From: DASUFH01 sp036274645
GTDB taxonomy: Bacteria > Acidobacteriota > Terriglobia > 20CM-2-55-15
Length of the DNA: 13,627 nucleotides
Assembly: GCA_036274645.1 (NCBI GenBank)
Contig: DASUFH010000208.1
Span: forward strand, 1 to 13,627
Reading direction: 5' to 3'
In this document: positions 1-6,795 of the stretch, piece by piece
Layout of the letters: the number at the start of each line of letters is the position of its first letter
Position numbering within the stretch: the stretch's first letter is position 1
The notes under the pieces: model-generated
The model's input: the letters and a program-made list of their open reading frames with translations, nothing else
What the model was told of the DNA's origin: nothing
Database searches by the model: none
Program-made: the position numbers and the translations under genes

Positions 1-255
1 TTTGTTCCGGTCGGCGCAGTGCCTCTCGGCGGAATGGCTGGTCGGCAGGTCGTTCAACACGGCGGAGGGGAAGCTGACGCCGATCACCTTCGGGCCCGGC
101 CCCGGCTCCATCTCGGAGTAGGTAGAGATGCGGCTCTTGCCCACGTTCGCATACGCGCCTTCGCTGCGCGCAGCCGTCGGTTTGGGCGTGCAAGCGGCGC
201 AGAAGGCCATAATCAAGACCAGCGCAGCTGATAAATACGAGAATCTGTTCTTCAT
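1..255 (-). CDS. Partial small lipoprotein, possibly DUF5602/TTHB210-like (N-terminal 85 residues)
   Basis: An open frame on the minus strand starts with ATG at 255-253 and runs off the left edge with no stop. A GAGGAG-like ribosome site lies about 5 bases upstream of the start. Residues 1-22 are a signal peptide (MKNRFSYL, then a hydrophobic run) ending in AFCAAC, with Cys22 as probable lipidation site, although the lipobox lacks the usual Leu at -3. After a Ser/Ala-rich linker come GKSRISTY, then VIGVSFPSAVLNDLP and HCADRN. From memory, this order (a 'measure of effect' strand, then IGV.....AL..LP, then a Cys/Asp/Asn cluster) resembles the start of DUF5602 (TTHB210-like) proteins of unknown function. 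The family call is tentative because the body of the protein lies outside the window. It is divergent from the sigma factor gene at 527 and probably a separate transcript. Confidence 0.65.
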   Translation of the reverse strand, partial: MKNRFSYLSAALVLIMAFCAACTPKPTAARSEGAYANVGKSRISTYSEMEPGPGPKVIGVSFPSAVLNDLPTSHSAERHCADRNK

Positions 256-526
256 TTCACTCCTCGGATGTCCTCTAAAGGAAGTTCAAGCGGTCGGGAG
301 TATACCCCTCAAGGGACGAGATGTCAGCAGGGGAGCAACCTCAACAGGGCGGTTCTGATTTTTCGGGGACTTTTTGGCAAGCGGAACAGCGGCTGCCGGC
401 GTACATCGTGCGCGGCGGCCCTGAGCCCCCAGATGGAGCGCCGGCGCCCCACGGCCGTCCCGACTGACCGCCGTTCTGATCGAAAATTCTTTGCAATAAT
501 CCCCCCAACTCATTCGTAGTACCGGC
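256..526. promoter_or_regulatory. Divergent intergenic region between lipoprotein and sigma factor genes
   Basis: These 271 bases separate two genes transcribed away from each other, so both promoters should lie here. The only AT-rich patch is around 482-500, including CAATAAT just upstream of the sigma factor gene, a weak -10 candidate. I found no GGAAC/CGT pair at ECF-type spacing. There is no convincing ORF in this stretch. Confidence 0.35.
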
Positions 527-1081
527 ATGCTGGCGACCCTGGACTCCCCAATGACGACAGACTCCGGGTTCGAGGAGATCTACAGAACGCATTACCGGCG
601 CGTGTTCAATCTGTGCCGGTATTTGCTCAATTCCGTCGACCGTGCGGAAGACGCCGTTCATGAAGTGTTTCTGCGCGCGCATGCCCGGATGGCCTCCTAT
701 GATCCTGCGCTGCCAATGTCGAGTTGGCTTCTGAAGATTGCCGGCAACCACTGCGTCGACCTGCTTCGGAGGAAGGCCACGGAGCGACGCATTTTCGACG
801 AGGATTCCGACAGGGAGTTCGACATTCCCGCGGCGGGATCCACGCCTCTCGGCGAGGTTCTTGCTGCAGAGCGCGGAGAAGATGTCCGGAGGGCGATGAG
901 CGCGATTCCGGAGAAGTACCGCGCGCCGCTGGTCCTCGCCTACTACAACGAACTCGGGTATGACGAGATCGCCGGGATCCTGGGAGTCGAACGCACACAG
1001 GTCGCCCTGTTGATTTTTCGAGGAAAGCAACACTTGCGTCAGCGGATGGCGAAAGGGCAACGGAAGGAGAATGCCAGATGA
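527..1081 (+). CDS. ECF-family RNA polymerase sigma factor
   Basis: This 184-residue protein has the size and two-domain layout of an extracytoplasmic-function sigma-70 factor; it would direct RNA polymerase to a small regulon when released from its anti-sigma. Region 2 spans about residues 15-83: the EEIYRTHYRRVFNLC start, the AEDAVHEVFLRAH core helix (40-52), and W67/L/KIAGNHCVDLLRR before the linker. Region 4 spans about 118-175, with IPEKYRAPLVLAYYNELGYDEIAGILGV and a helix-turn-helix. The recognition helix (VERTQVALLIFRGKQHLR) departs from the usual TVKSRLhRAr pattern, which suggests an unusual -35 specificity. The start is uncertain: neither ATG 527 nor ATG 551 (residue 9) has a clear ribosome site, and the longer form is given. 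Its TGA overlaps the ATG of the next gene in an ATGA, so the two are probably translationally coupled, as is typical for sigma/anti-sigma pairs. Confidence 0.92.
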   Translation: MLATLDSPMTTDSGFEEIYRTHYRRVFNLCRYLLNSVDRAEDAVHEVFLRAHARMASYDPALPMSSWLLKIAGNHCVDLLRRKATERRIFDEDSDREFDIPAAGSTPLGEVLAAERGEDVRRAMSAIPEKYRAPLVLAYYNELGYDEIAGILGVERTQVALLIFRGKQHLRQRMAKGQRKENAR

Positions 1082-2727
1082 CCTGTCCAACGGAATACAC
1101 ATGCGCGGTTTTTGTTGATGGGGAACTGCCAGACATCGAGGCGCGCGCGGTTCGCCTGCACCTGGAGGAATGCGAGCAGTGCCGTCGTCTGGTGGCCGAT
1201 CTTCGGGCGGAGAATCTTGTCCTGGTCCAGTGCCTGCAGGATGTGGATCTGGAAGAGTCCGTCCGGTTTCCGGGGTTCGCTGAGGCGCGTCAACCGGTCA
1301 GTATTTTTCGGTTCGCCGCCGGTGTTATGGGGACCGCCGTCGCCTTCAGGCTTTCCACGAGTATCCTGTTTGGCCTCAAGCTTCCATCCGGTCTCGGTTG
1401 GCTCGATCCTCGCGATTGGGCGCGGGATCCAGCCTGGCTCTTCAATGCGGCGGCCTACGTGGCGCGAGACGCCGGCAATCTGGTCAACGCCGTGACGCAG
1501 GGAATCGTGGCCCTGTCCGTCGGGGCCGCCCTCTGGTTTGGAGCGTCGCGACTCCTGAGCCGCCGCGCCGCAGTCAGTTCCGTGCTGGCGATGCTGTTCG
1601 TCCTGGGTCTCGGCTCTTCCGAAAGCTATGCGCTCGACGTACGGAAAGGAGAAATTCCGGCAGGCGTCACGATCGATGACTCGGTTGTCGCGCATCCGGA
1701 CGAGACCAGCCAGAACATCGATATCGCGGGGGATATTACGGGAGACCTGCTTGCCGTCGGAAACCGGGTCACGATCAGCGGCAATGTCGGCGGGAATGTG
1801 ATTGCGCTGGCCGGGCGTGTCGAAGTGTTGGGAAACATTGGAGGCAGTCTGTTGGGCGTGGCGCAAACCGTGATCGTGTCCGGACATGTCGGGCGAAATG
1901 CGATCGGAGCCGGGAGCAATGTGACGTTTGGAAAGACAGCGGATATCGGCAGCAACGCCATGGCTCTGGCCGCCGAGGCGGCCGTCGAGGGGAAGACCCA
2001 GCGAGACCTGATCTTCCTGGGTGGAACTCTGGACATGCGCGGGAACGTTCTCAGAAACCTGGTTTTCAGAGGCGGGAACGCCTGGCTCGCGGCTACGACC
2101 CACATCGGCGGAGATTTGAAGGGCACTATCAAAGAGAAGGAGGACCTGCATATCGCCAGCGGCGCCGCTATTGACGGCCGGCAGGCGATTGAACTGGCGC
2201 CATCGACGCCAGAAGAAAATCAATATTTGACGGCGAGCTTCTACGTCTGGCAAATCGTCTGGACGCTGGCGGCCTTCATAGCCGGTCTGCTTCTATTTCG
2301 AATCTTTCCTTCGCTCGCGCCGACCGGGGCGACAGGCAAGGACTGGCTCATTTCCGGTGGTGTCGGCTTCGCCACGCTTGTGAGCGTTCCCCTCGCCGCG
2401 ATCCTCGTGGGCATTACAGTAATCGGCCTTCCCCTCGCGCTCGTAGCGATGGCATTGTGGTTCGCCGGCCTCTACTTCTCGAGGATTGTGGTTTCCGAGT
2501 TCGTCGGGCGCTCCCTGATGAAACGCAGCGGCGCCTTGCCATTGATCGTGGGGGTGGTGGTTGTTGCCGTTGCCATGAACCTTCCGTGGATCGGGGGATT
2601 GATCAGTTTCCTGGTCCGCTTGCTTGGGCTCGGCGCCATGGCGCTGACGATTTATCGATCCTTCCGGCTTTCTCCACCGAGGATCGCCGCCACATCCGAG
2701 CCAGGAGAAGTGATGGGCGTGTCGTAG
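1078..2727 (+). CDS. Zinc-finger anti-sigma factor fused to bactofilin-like beta-repeat membrane protein
   Basis: This 549-residue protein probably holds the preceding sigma factor at the membrane. Residues 1-40 carry the anti-sigma zinc finger H28-x3-C32-x2-C35 (HLEECEQC), preceded by DGEL, the zf-HC2/ZAS signature. Hydrophobic segments follow at about 76-98, 142-160 and 165-180; the third resembles a signal sequence ending near SESYALD. Residues 190-370 form a glycine/valine-rich repeat of short strands (GDITGDLLAVGNRVTISGNV, then GGNVIALAGRVEVLGNIGG, VIVSGHVGRN, GGTLDMRGNV), the pattern of bactofilin-like ('polymer-forming') right-handed beta-helices. A C-terminal block of about five hydrophobic segments covers 386-410, 425-465 and 485-525. 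Counting segments and applying the positive-inside rule (RLLSRR at 158-163 inside) puts the repeat domain outside the cytoplasm. The domain fusion is unusual: typical bactofilins are short, soluble and cytoplasmic. The role is inferred from the finger and gene coupling; the signal sensed is unknown. Confidence 0.85.
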   Translation: MTCPTEYTCAVFVDGELPDIEARAVRLHLEECEQCRRLVADLRAENLVLVQCLQDVDLEESVRFPGFAEARQPVSIFRFAAGVMGTAVAFRLSTSILFGLKLPSGLGWLDPRDWARDPAWLFNAAAYVARDAGNLVNAVTQGIVALSVGAALWFGASRLLSRRAAVSSVLAMLFVLGLGSSESYALDVRKGEIPAGVTIDDSVVAHPDETSQNIDIAGDITGDLLAVGNRVTISGNVGGNVIALAGRVEVLGNIGGSLLGVAQTVIVSGHVGRNAIGAGSNVTFGKTADIGSNAMALAAEAAVEGKTQRDLIFLGGTLDMRGNVLRNLVFRGGNAWLAATTHIGGDLKGTIKEKEDLHIASGAAIDGRQAIELAPSTPEENQYLTASFYVWQIVWTLAAFIAGLLLFRIFPSLAPTGATGKDWLISGGVGFATLVSVPLAAILVGITVIGLPLALVAMALWFAGLYFSRIVVSEFVGRSLMKRSGALPLIVGVVVVAVAMNLPWIGGLISFLVRLLGLGAMALTIYRSFRLSPPRIAATSEPGEVMGVS

Positions 2728-2754
2728 AACCGTTTTCAATGTCGGTGGTACGGC

Positions 2755-2927
2755 TTTGCGCAACGGAAGCATGTTGAGCCCCCGTCCGCCTGTAGGGGCG
2801 GTCTATGACCGCCCGACGTTTCGGAACGGAATCCCTTTGACGTCACAAGAATTCACTCCGCAACACTGGGCGGTCATAGACCGCCCCTACAAGCAGACGG
2901 GAACCCAAAACGTTCCCGTTGTGCAAA
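2755..2927. repeat. Foldback REP-pair element, copy 1 (GTAG-type REPs)
   Basis: A 173-base palindromic element. Its core is two inverted REP units, at 2792-2814 and 2868-2890. Each is the tetranucleotide GTAG followed by a perfect 8-bp stem (GGGCGGTC / GACCGCCC) with a 3-base loop. The palindrome continues outward through imperfect arms (CCCGTCYGC, CCGTTGTGCAAA) to 2755 and 2927, and inward through a weaker match, so almost the whole element can fold on itself. GTAG at the 5' end of a palindrome is the known hallmark of REPs mobilised by REP-associated tyrosine transposases (RAYT/TnpA-REP); no such gene is in the window, so a source elsewhere in the genome is inferred. No clear target duplication is visible. 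It sits 27 bases past the anti-sigma gene stop. Confidence 0.9.
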
Positions 2928-3025
2928 TCCCGGTCGTACACTACGCGGGATGAGTTCATGGATCTGGTTCGAGGTATGTCTCCGGCCTGGCGCTAACGTG
3001 ACTGCATAAAGGGGGCGACAAAGTT

Positions 3026-3175
3026 ATGAGATTCTTCCCAGGAATCGCCATAGGGCTGCTTCTGTCAATGTCTGCAGGCGTCGAGTTCGGTCATGGGATG
3101 CGCCAGGCAGGAGCCGCGCCCCAGGCATCACTGGCGGGTACCTGGGTTGTACCCGACGGAGTGGGTCGGACTTAA
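3026..3175 (+). CDS. Small exported peptide or truncated gene remnant (49 residues)
   Basis: ATG at 3026 is preceded by AAAGGGGGC, an acceptable ribosome site about 9 bases upstream, and the frame ends with TAA at 3173-3175. Residues 1-18 are a signal peptide-like stretch (MRFFPGIAIGLLLSMSAG). After a Gln/Ala linker comes LAGTWVVPDGVGRT and then the stop. A GTW motif straight after a signal peptide is typical of the first strand of small lipocalin-like or other secreted barrels, so this may be the 5' end of a gene cut short by a stop or deletion. The next frame continues open for about 46 codons (to 3287) but shows no recognisable domain. It could also be a genuine short peptide. I do not recognise the parent family. 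Confidence 0.35.
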   Translation: MRFFPGIAIGLLLSMSAGVEFGHGMRQAGAAPQASLAGTWVVPDGVGRT

Positions 3176-3350
3176 AGGAACTCCGAAAGCTCGGCGCGAT
3201 TGCGCGTTGGGTGAGCTCCGTGTTTCTCATACCACCTGCAGCCGGTAGTATTCCGCGTCACGCGGTGGAACATGATCATGGTTATGAGTAGCGGTATGGA
3301 GACGGAGATATTAAGCTCGTGACCCATCTATTCGTTTCCGGAGATTACCC
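3176..3350. other. Upstream region of A1 with two palindromes
   Basis: There is no gene here. Two short perfect dyads lie 70-100 bases before A1: CCGCGT-C-ACGCGG at 3253-3265, inside a larger imperfect dyad with TTC..GAA ends (3251-3270), and CATGATCATG at 3271-3280. Either could bind a dimeric regulator of A1; no regulator gene is adjacent. No convincing -35/-10 pair was found. Confidence 0.3.
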
Positions 3351-4400
3351 ATGCGATTAAGGCCCATTCAGGTTTCACTTGCGCTCATCTGCCTGACCGC
3401 TCTGCTCGGCGGCGTGCGGCTCTACGTAAAGGCTGCCGATACGCTGCCGGGCCAATACACAGATGCGGAGTTCTGGCGCATGGTGACGGACTTTTCCGAG
3501 GGTGGTGGGAACTATCAGTATGAGAATTTTGTGTCGAACGAAATCTCATACCAGGAGGTCATTCCTGAGCTGAGCCGTTTGGCGAAACGGGACGGGGTCT
3601 ACCTCGGGGTGGCCTCAGAACAGAACTTCACCTACATTGATGTCGTGCGTCCGAAGGTCGCGTTTATTTTCGACGTCCGGCGGCAAAACACGATGCAGCT
3701 GCTGATGTACAAGGCGCTGTTTGAAATGGCGGACAACCGCGCCGATTTCGTCTCTCTCCTGTTCTCCCGGAGACGGCCGGCGGGACTCGACGCGAATTCA
3801 TCGGCAAACACGCTGTTTCAGGCCTTCGCCGAGGCGAAGCCGGATCCGCAGCTCTATGCCGCGACGCTCAGGGGCATCAAGGAGCGTCTGACGGGTGGGC
3901 GCCGGTTCGCGCTCAGCGCAGACGACGAGCGGAACATCGAGTATATCTTCAACGTCTTTTTTCGCGGTGGCCCGCGTATGGACTACGGATTCGCCAGCAC
4001 AGCGCCCAACCCCTACGTTCCCAGTTACCACATGCTGGCTGTCGCCACCGACGGTCATGGAAAAAACTGGGTGTATCTTGACCGGGAGGAGAGCTACAAA
4101 CGAATCCGGGACATGCAGCAGAAGAACCTGATCGTTCCGCTCGTGGGAGACTTCACTGGAGGCAAGGCGATCAAGACTGTCGCGCAATACGTCAAAGACC
4201 ACGGCTCGACAATATCCGTCTTCTACGTCTCCAATGTCGAGGATTACATCCAATCCAGATGGTCCGCCTACCTTGCAAATCTTGCGGCGCTGCCTTCGGA
4301 CAACGCGACGCTGCTGATCCGGTTCGAACCGTTTAACTATACGACGCTGGGGAAGATCCAGGATGTGCCGCCTCAGTGGCCCGGCACGTACTACCATTGA
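3351..4400 (+). CDS. Exported protein A1, unrecognised family (paralog of A2 and A3)
   Basis: A 349-residue protein. ATG 3351 has GGAG at 3340-3343, giving good spacing. Residues 1-29 form a signal peptide or N-terminal anchor (MRLRPIQVSLALICLTALLGG, ending near VKAAD). Family landmarks, in order: DAEFWRMV (38-45), YQYENFVSNEIS (55-66), GVYLGVASEQNFTYI (82-96), KVAFIFDVRRQN (102-113) with LLMYKALFE, RADFVSLLFSR (130-140), IEYIFNVFFRGGPRM (196-210), GKNWVYLD (237-244), QQKNLIVPLVGDF (256-268) and VFYVSNVEDY (290-299). It aligns without gaps to A3 over about 340 residues. Where A2 and A3 have LGVGPEQNF, A1 has LGVASEQNF, losing the second glycine of a GxG. The family is unknown to me with certainty; it may be what databases label LIC_10091-like. 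Segment order resembles a Rossmann/SAM-methyltransferase fold (inference). Its 3' end is 9 bases from that of convergent B1. Confidence 0.85.
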   Translation: MRLRPIQVSLALICLTALLGGVRLYVKAADTLPGQYTDAEFWRMVTDFSEGGGNYQYENFVSNEISYQEVIPELSRLAKRDGVYLGVASEQNFTYIDVVRPKVAFIFDVRRQNTMQLLMYKALFEMADNRADFVSLLFSRRRPAGLDANSSANTLFQAFAEAKPDPQLYAATLRGIKERLTGGRRFALSADDERNIEYIFNVFFRGGPRMDYGFASTAPNPYVPSYHMLAVATDGHGKNWVYLDREESYKRIRDMQQKNLIVPLVGDFTGGKAIKTVAQYVKDHGSTISVFYVSNVEDYIQSRWSAYLANLAALPSDNATLLIRFEPFNYTTLGKIQDVPPQWPGTYYH

Positions 4401-4409
4401 ACCGGCCAG

Positions 4410-5336
4410 TCAGTCTTTCGGCGCAAGCCGCACGATGATGTCCCAGAGGGCCGGCCCATCGAGCTTGAGCGGTTCCTTTTGCAGGTCCACGTCGCCGTAA
4501 GTAATCGATCTGAGGCGATACGCCTCTGGAATGTTCCGGACCGAGATGGAATTCTCGCCGTTTTCCAGACTGAGGATAAATGTGCCTGTCGCCCGGTTGT
4601 AGGATGTTGCCGCCTTGCCGTTACTTTCGACGATGACGGCAGGGAGTGTCTGCGCGCCCTCGGCGATCAGATGCCCCGAGACGAGGATGTCGGGTGGATA
4701 AACGACGGTGAGACCGGTCACGTCCTTGTTGCCAACCGTAACCTGCGTCTGAGCGCGAAGCTTCAGGTACACGATGTATCTGCCTGGAAGGACCTTCGGG
4801 AATGTAAATGCGCCATCGGTCCCGACAGACGTTTCGATGGCGGCGGCAAGATCTCCGGCTGTCGGCGCCCTTAATGCGATTCGGTGGACCTGTCCCGGCG
4901 CAAGTCCCGTTACGTGGCCGCTGACGCTGACCGCCGGCGACGGCCCGTTAATCGCCAGACCGATGAGTAATTCGGCCGAATCGGACGAGGAGACCTTCAG
5001 CGGACTGCGCTGCAGATCGACTCCACCGTAGACGATCGATCGAACCATATATCCGGGAGGGAGACCGCCAGGGGCGCCCACGCGGTATTCCCCCGGACGC
5101 AGCTGCACTCGAAACGTTCCATCGATTTGAGGCCTGATTGTCAGCGGCGTGTTTGCGCCCGCTGGCAACGCTGGCGTCGATTCGCCACCGCCCGCCATCA
5201 GCGACAGGGTAAAGGAAGAAGGGGCCGGTTCGCCTCCTTCGACCGAGAGGCGGCCAGTCACCTCGCGGACTCTGCCGTCACCAGCTGGCGCCGCCGTCTG
5301 CGCTAATAGAAAAAAGGAAAGCGCCACTGATGTCAT
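4410..5336 (-). CDS. Secreted carboxypeptidase-regulatory-like beta-sandwich protein B1
   Basis: A 308-residue protein on the minus strand. The start is ATG 5336-5334 because GGGAGG lies 6 bases upstream and a signal peptide follows directly (MTSVALSFFLLAQTAAPAG); a longer in-frame start at 5411 lacks both. Three beta-sandwich modules follow: about 24-130 (VTGRL..., DGTFRVQLRPGEYRVG, then SIVYGGVDLQRSPLK), 135-215 (VSVSGHVTGL, DGAFTFPKVLPGRYIVYLK) and 218-308. The last ends in SITYGDVDLQKEPLKLDG followed by WDIIVRL. The DG.F....L.PG.Y.V pattern is typical of carboxypeptidase-regulatory/CNA-B-like folds, which are generally structural or ligand-binding and non-catalytic; no enzyme motif is seen. 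The C-terminal 36 residues closely match those of B2. It converges with A1 across a 9-base gap and diverges from A2 across 253 bases. Confidence 0.85.
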   Translation of the reverse strand: MTSVALSFFLLAQTAAPAGDGRVREVTGRLSVEGGEPAPSSFTLSLMAGGGESTPALPAGANTPLTIRPQIDGTFRVQLRPGEYRVGAPGGLPPGYMVRSIVYGGVDLQRSPLKVSSSDSAELLIGLAINGPSPAVSVSGHVTGLAPGQVHRIALRAPTAGDLAAAIETSVGTDGAFTFPKVLPGRYIVYLKLRAQTQVTVGNKDVTGLTVVYPPDILVSGHLIAEGAQTLPAVIVESNGKAATSYNRATGTFILSLENGENSISVRNIPEAYRLRSITYGDVDLQKEPLKLDGPALWDIIVRLAPKD

Positions 5337-5374
5337 TCCAACCTCCCGGCAAGCCGAAGAACCGCGGTCATAGT

Positions 5375-5408
5375 GACAAATCCCGACAATCTTTGTTCTC
5401 TTCGACAA
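5375..5408. promoter_or_regulatory. Three GACAA direct repeats between B1 and A2
   Basis: GACAA occurs at 5375, 5385 and 5404, spaced 10 and 19 bases, about one and two helical turns, in the divergent B1/A2 intergenic region and upstream of the B1 start. This layout suits a same-face operator, but the motif is short and chance is possible. Confidence 0.2.
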
Positions 5409-5517
5409 CATTCGTCAACCATAAGATGAGCGGCGGCCTTCGTTCCTTTCCAGGGAAATCCCGCAAGAATGAACCGTGTGGCGGTCACTTTCCTTCATCC
5501 CCCGCACGCCCTTTCGA

Positions 5518-5547
5518 TCTTTCCCGCGCTGCTAATTTCGCTATACT
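5518..5547 (+). promoter_or_regulatory. Candidate promoter of A2
   Basis: TATACT at 5542-5547 in the context CGCTATACT is a good -10 match, 42 bases before the A2 ATG. The corresponding -35 (TCTTTC or TTTCCC near 5518-5525) is poor. A similar GCTATAGT stands before gene C at 9342-9349, suggesting a shared promoter type. Confidence 0.4.
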
Positions 5548-5589
5548 GTGCCTGGTTCCAGCACATTAGTTTTCCCCGATGGAGGGCTC

Positions 5590-6753
5590 ATGACCTTTCG
5601 CAGATCGCTTGTTGCGGGCGCAATAGTTGGCGTGGTTACAGTCCTTCTCACGGCGATCGTTGGCGCAGGGGCCGCCCGGACTGCGGCCACGCTGCCTTCC
5701 GAGATCAGCGACGCGGAATTCTGGCGCATGATTGTGGACCTTTCTGAACCAGGCGGGGCCTATCCCTATGAGAATTTCGTTTCGAACGAGATTATCGTCC
5801 AGCATGTTATTCCGGCTTTGAAAGTGACCACGAAGCCCGGCGGCGTCTATATTGGCGTCGGCCCCGAGCAGAATTTCACATATGTGTCGGCGTTGCAGTC
5901 GAACCTCGCCTTTATCGTCGATATCCGGCGGCAGAACATGCTGGAACTGCTCATGTACAAGGCGCTTTTCGAGCTTTCTGTCGACCGCGCGGACTTTGTG
6001 GGCCGGTTGTTTTCACGGGCCAGGCCCACCGGTATCGACGCCGGCGCCACTCCGGCTGCGCTGTTTTCCGCCTTCGGAAGCGTTCAGGCGGACGCCGATC
6101 TGTACGCGCAGAACCTCGGGGACGTCAAGGCGTCGTTGAAACGACACGGATTTCAGTTGAGCAGCGATGACCTGCTCCGGATCGACTACGTCTACCAGGT
6201 CTTTTATCGAGGCGGTCCTGGCATCACTTATGAATTTGCGAGCCCGTCTCCCAGTTCGCTCAGCGGACCTCCGAGCTATGCCCTGCTTATGAACGCCTCG
6301 GACACGACGGGCCACAACTGGTCTTTTCTCGCGACAGAGGAGAACTATCGGTACGTGCGTGAAATGCAGCGGAAAAACCTGATCGTTCCGCTGGTGGGTG
6401 ATTTCGCGGGACCTGCGGTTATCCGCAATATCGGCCGCTACCTTCAGGAGCGCGATGCAACCGTGACCGCGTTCTATGTTTCCAATGTTGAGTATTACCT
6501 CAATCCGTCGCAGAAACAGGTGTTCTACGCCAATCTCGCGGCGCTTCCCGTGGACTCTTCCAGCATGCTTATCCGCTTTATTCTGGGGAGCCAGGCGCGC
6601 CTCTTGCCGTGGTGGAATGCCGGCGGCAATGCGATAGCCATCTCGCCATTGATCGATCTGACCCGCGCGGTGCAGTCCGGTCTTCGCCCCAGCTTCGAGG
6701 ACATGCTGCGCGAGACGAAAGATCCTTACGCTATGGCAGGCGTTTCCCGTTAG
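5590..6753 (+). CDS. Exported protein A2, unrecognised family, with C-terminal extension
   Basis: A 387-residue paralog of A1 and A3. ATG 5590 is chosen over ATG 5548 because GGAGGG precedes it at 5581-5586 and the signal peptide starts there (MTFRRSLVAGAIVGVVTVLLTAIVGAGAA). It keeps the family landmarks: DAEFWRMI (41-48), YPYENFVSNEI (58-68), GGVYIGVGPEQNFTY (84-98), AFIVDIRRQN (107-116), LLMYKALFE, RADFVGRLFSR, IDYVYQVFYRGGP (198-210), GHNWSFL, MQRKNLIVPLVGDF (259-272), and AFYVSNVEYY (294-303, where A1 and A3 read SNVEDY). After the shared region it has about 40 extra residues (roughly 340-387: WWNAGGNAIAISPLIDL, then a charged tail). It has several small insertions relative to A1 and A3 and is probably the more distant paralog. 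It is followed after 97 bases by A3 in the same direction, possibly co-transcribed. No convergent B partner belongs to it. Confidence 0.85.
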   Translation: MTFRRSLVAGAIVGVVTVLLTAIVGAGAARTAATLPSEISDAEFWRMIVDLSEPGGAYPYENFVSNEIIVQHVIPALKVTTKPGGVYIGVGPEQNFTYVSALQSNLAFIVDIRRQNMLELLMYKALFELSVDRADFVGRLFSRARPTGIDAGATPAALFSAFGSVQADADLYAQNLGDVKASLKRHGFQLSSDDLLRIDYVYQVFYRGGPGITYEFASPSPSSLSGPPSYALLMNASDTTGHNWSFLATEENYRYVREMQRKNLIVPLVGDFAGPAVIRNIGRYLQERDATVTAFYVSNVEYYLNPSQKQVFYANLAALPVDSSSMLIRFILGSQARLLPWWNAGGNAIAISPLIDLTRAVQSGLRPSFEDMLRETKDPYAMAGVSR

Positions 6754-6769
6754 GCGGACCGACACGGTG

Positions 6770-6795
6770 CGAATTTCTTATGTCGAATTTCTTAT
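6770..6795 (+). repeat. Perfect 12-bp tandem direct repeat between A2 and A3
   Basis: CGAATTTCTTAT occurs at 6770-6781 and again at 6784-6795, a 14-base period, AT-rich in otherwise GC-rich DNA. It runs directly into TTGACC (6795-6800), a possible -35 with a weak -10 (TACCTT, 6818-6823) for A3. It may be an operator or activator site for A3, or simply replication slippage. Confidence 0.5.

Noticed and set aside
383..403. GGAAC ... CGTA as an ECF autoregulatory promoter
   Set aside because: The spacing is about 12 bases, too short for the usual 15-17, and the site is over 120 bases from the gene.
1039..2253. 404-residue minus-strand open frame
   Set aside because: It is antisense to the anti-sigma/bactofilin gene, which has clear motifs.
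2756..2953. Short ORFs containing VGAVYDRPTFR across both REP elements (also 7759-8272)
   Set aside because: The shared peptide is a translation of the REP palindrome itself, not a conserved protein.
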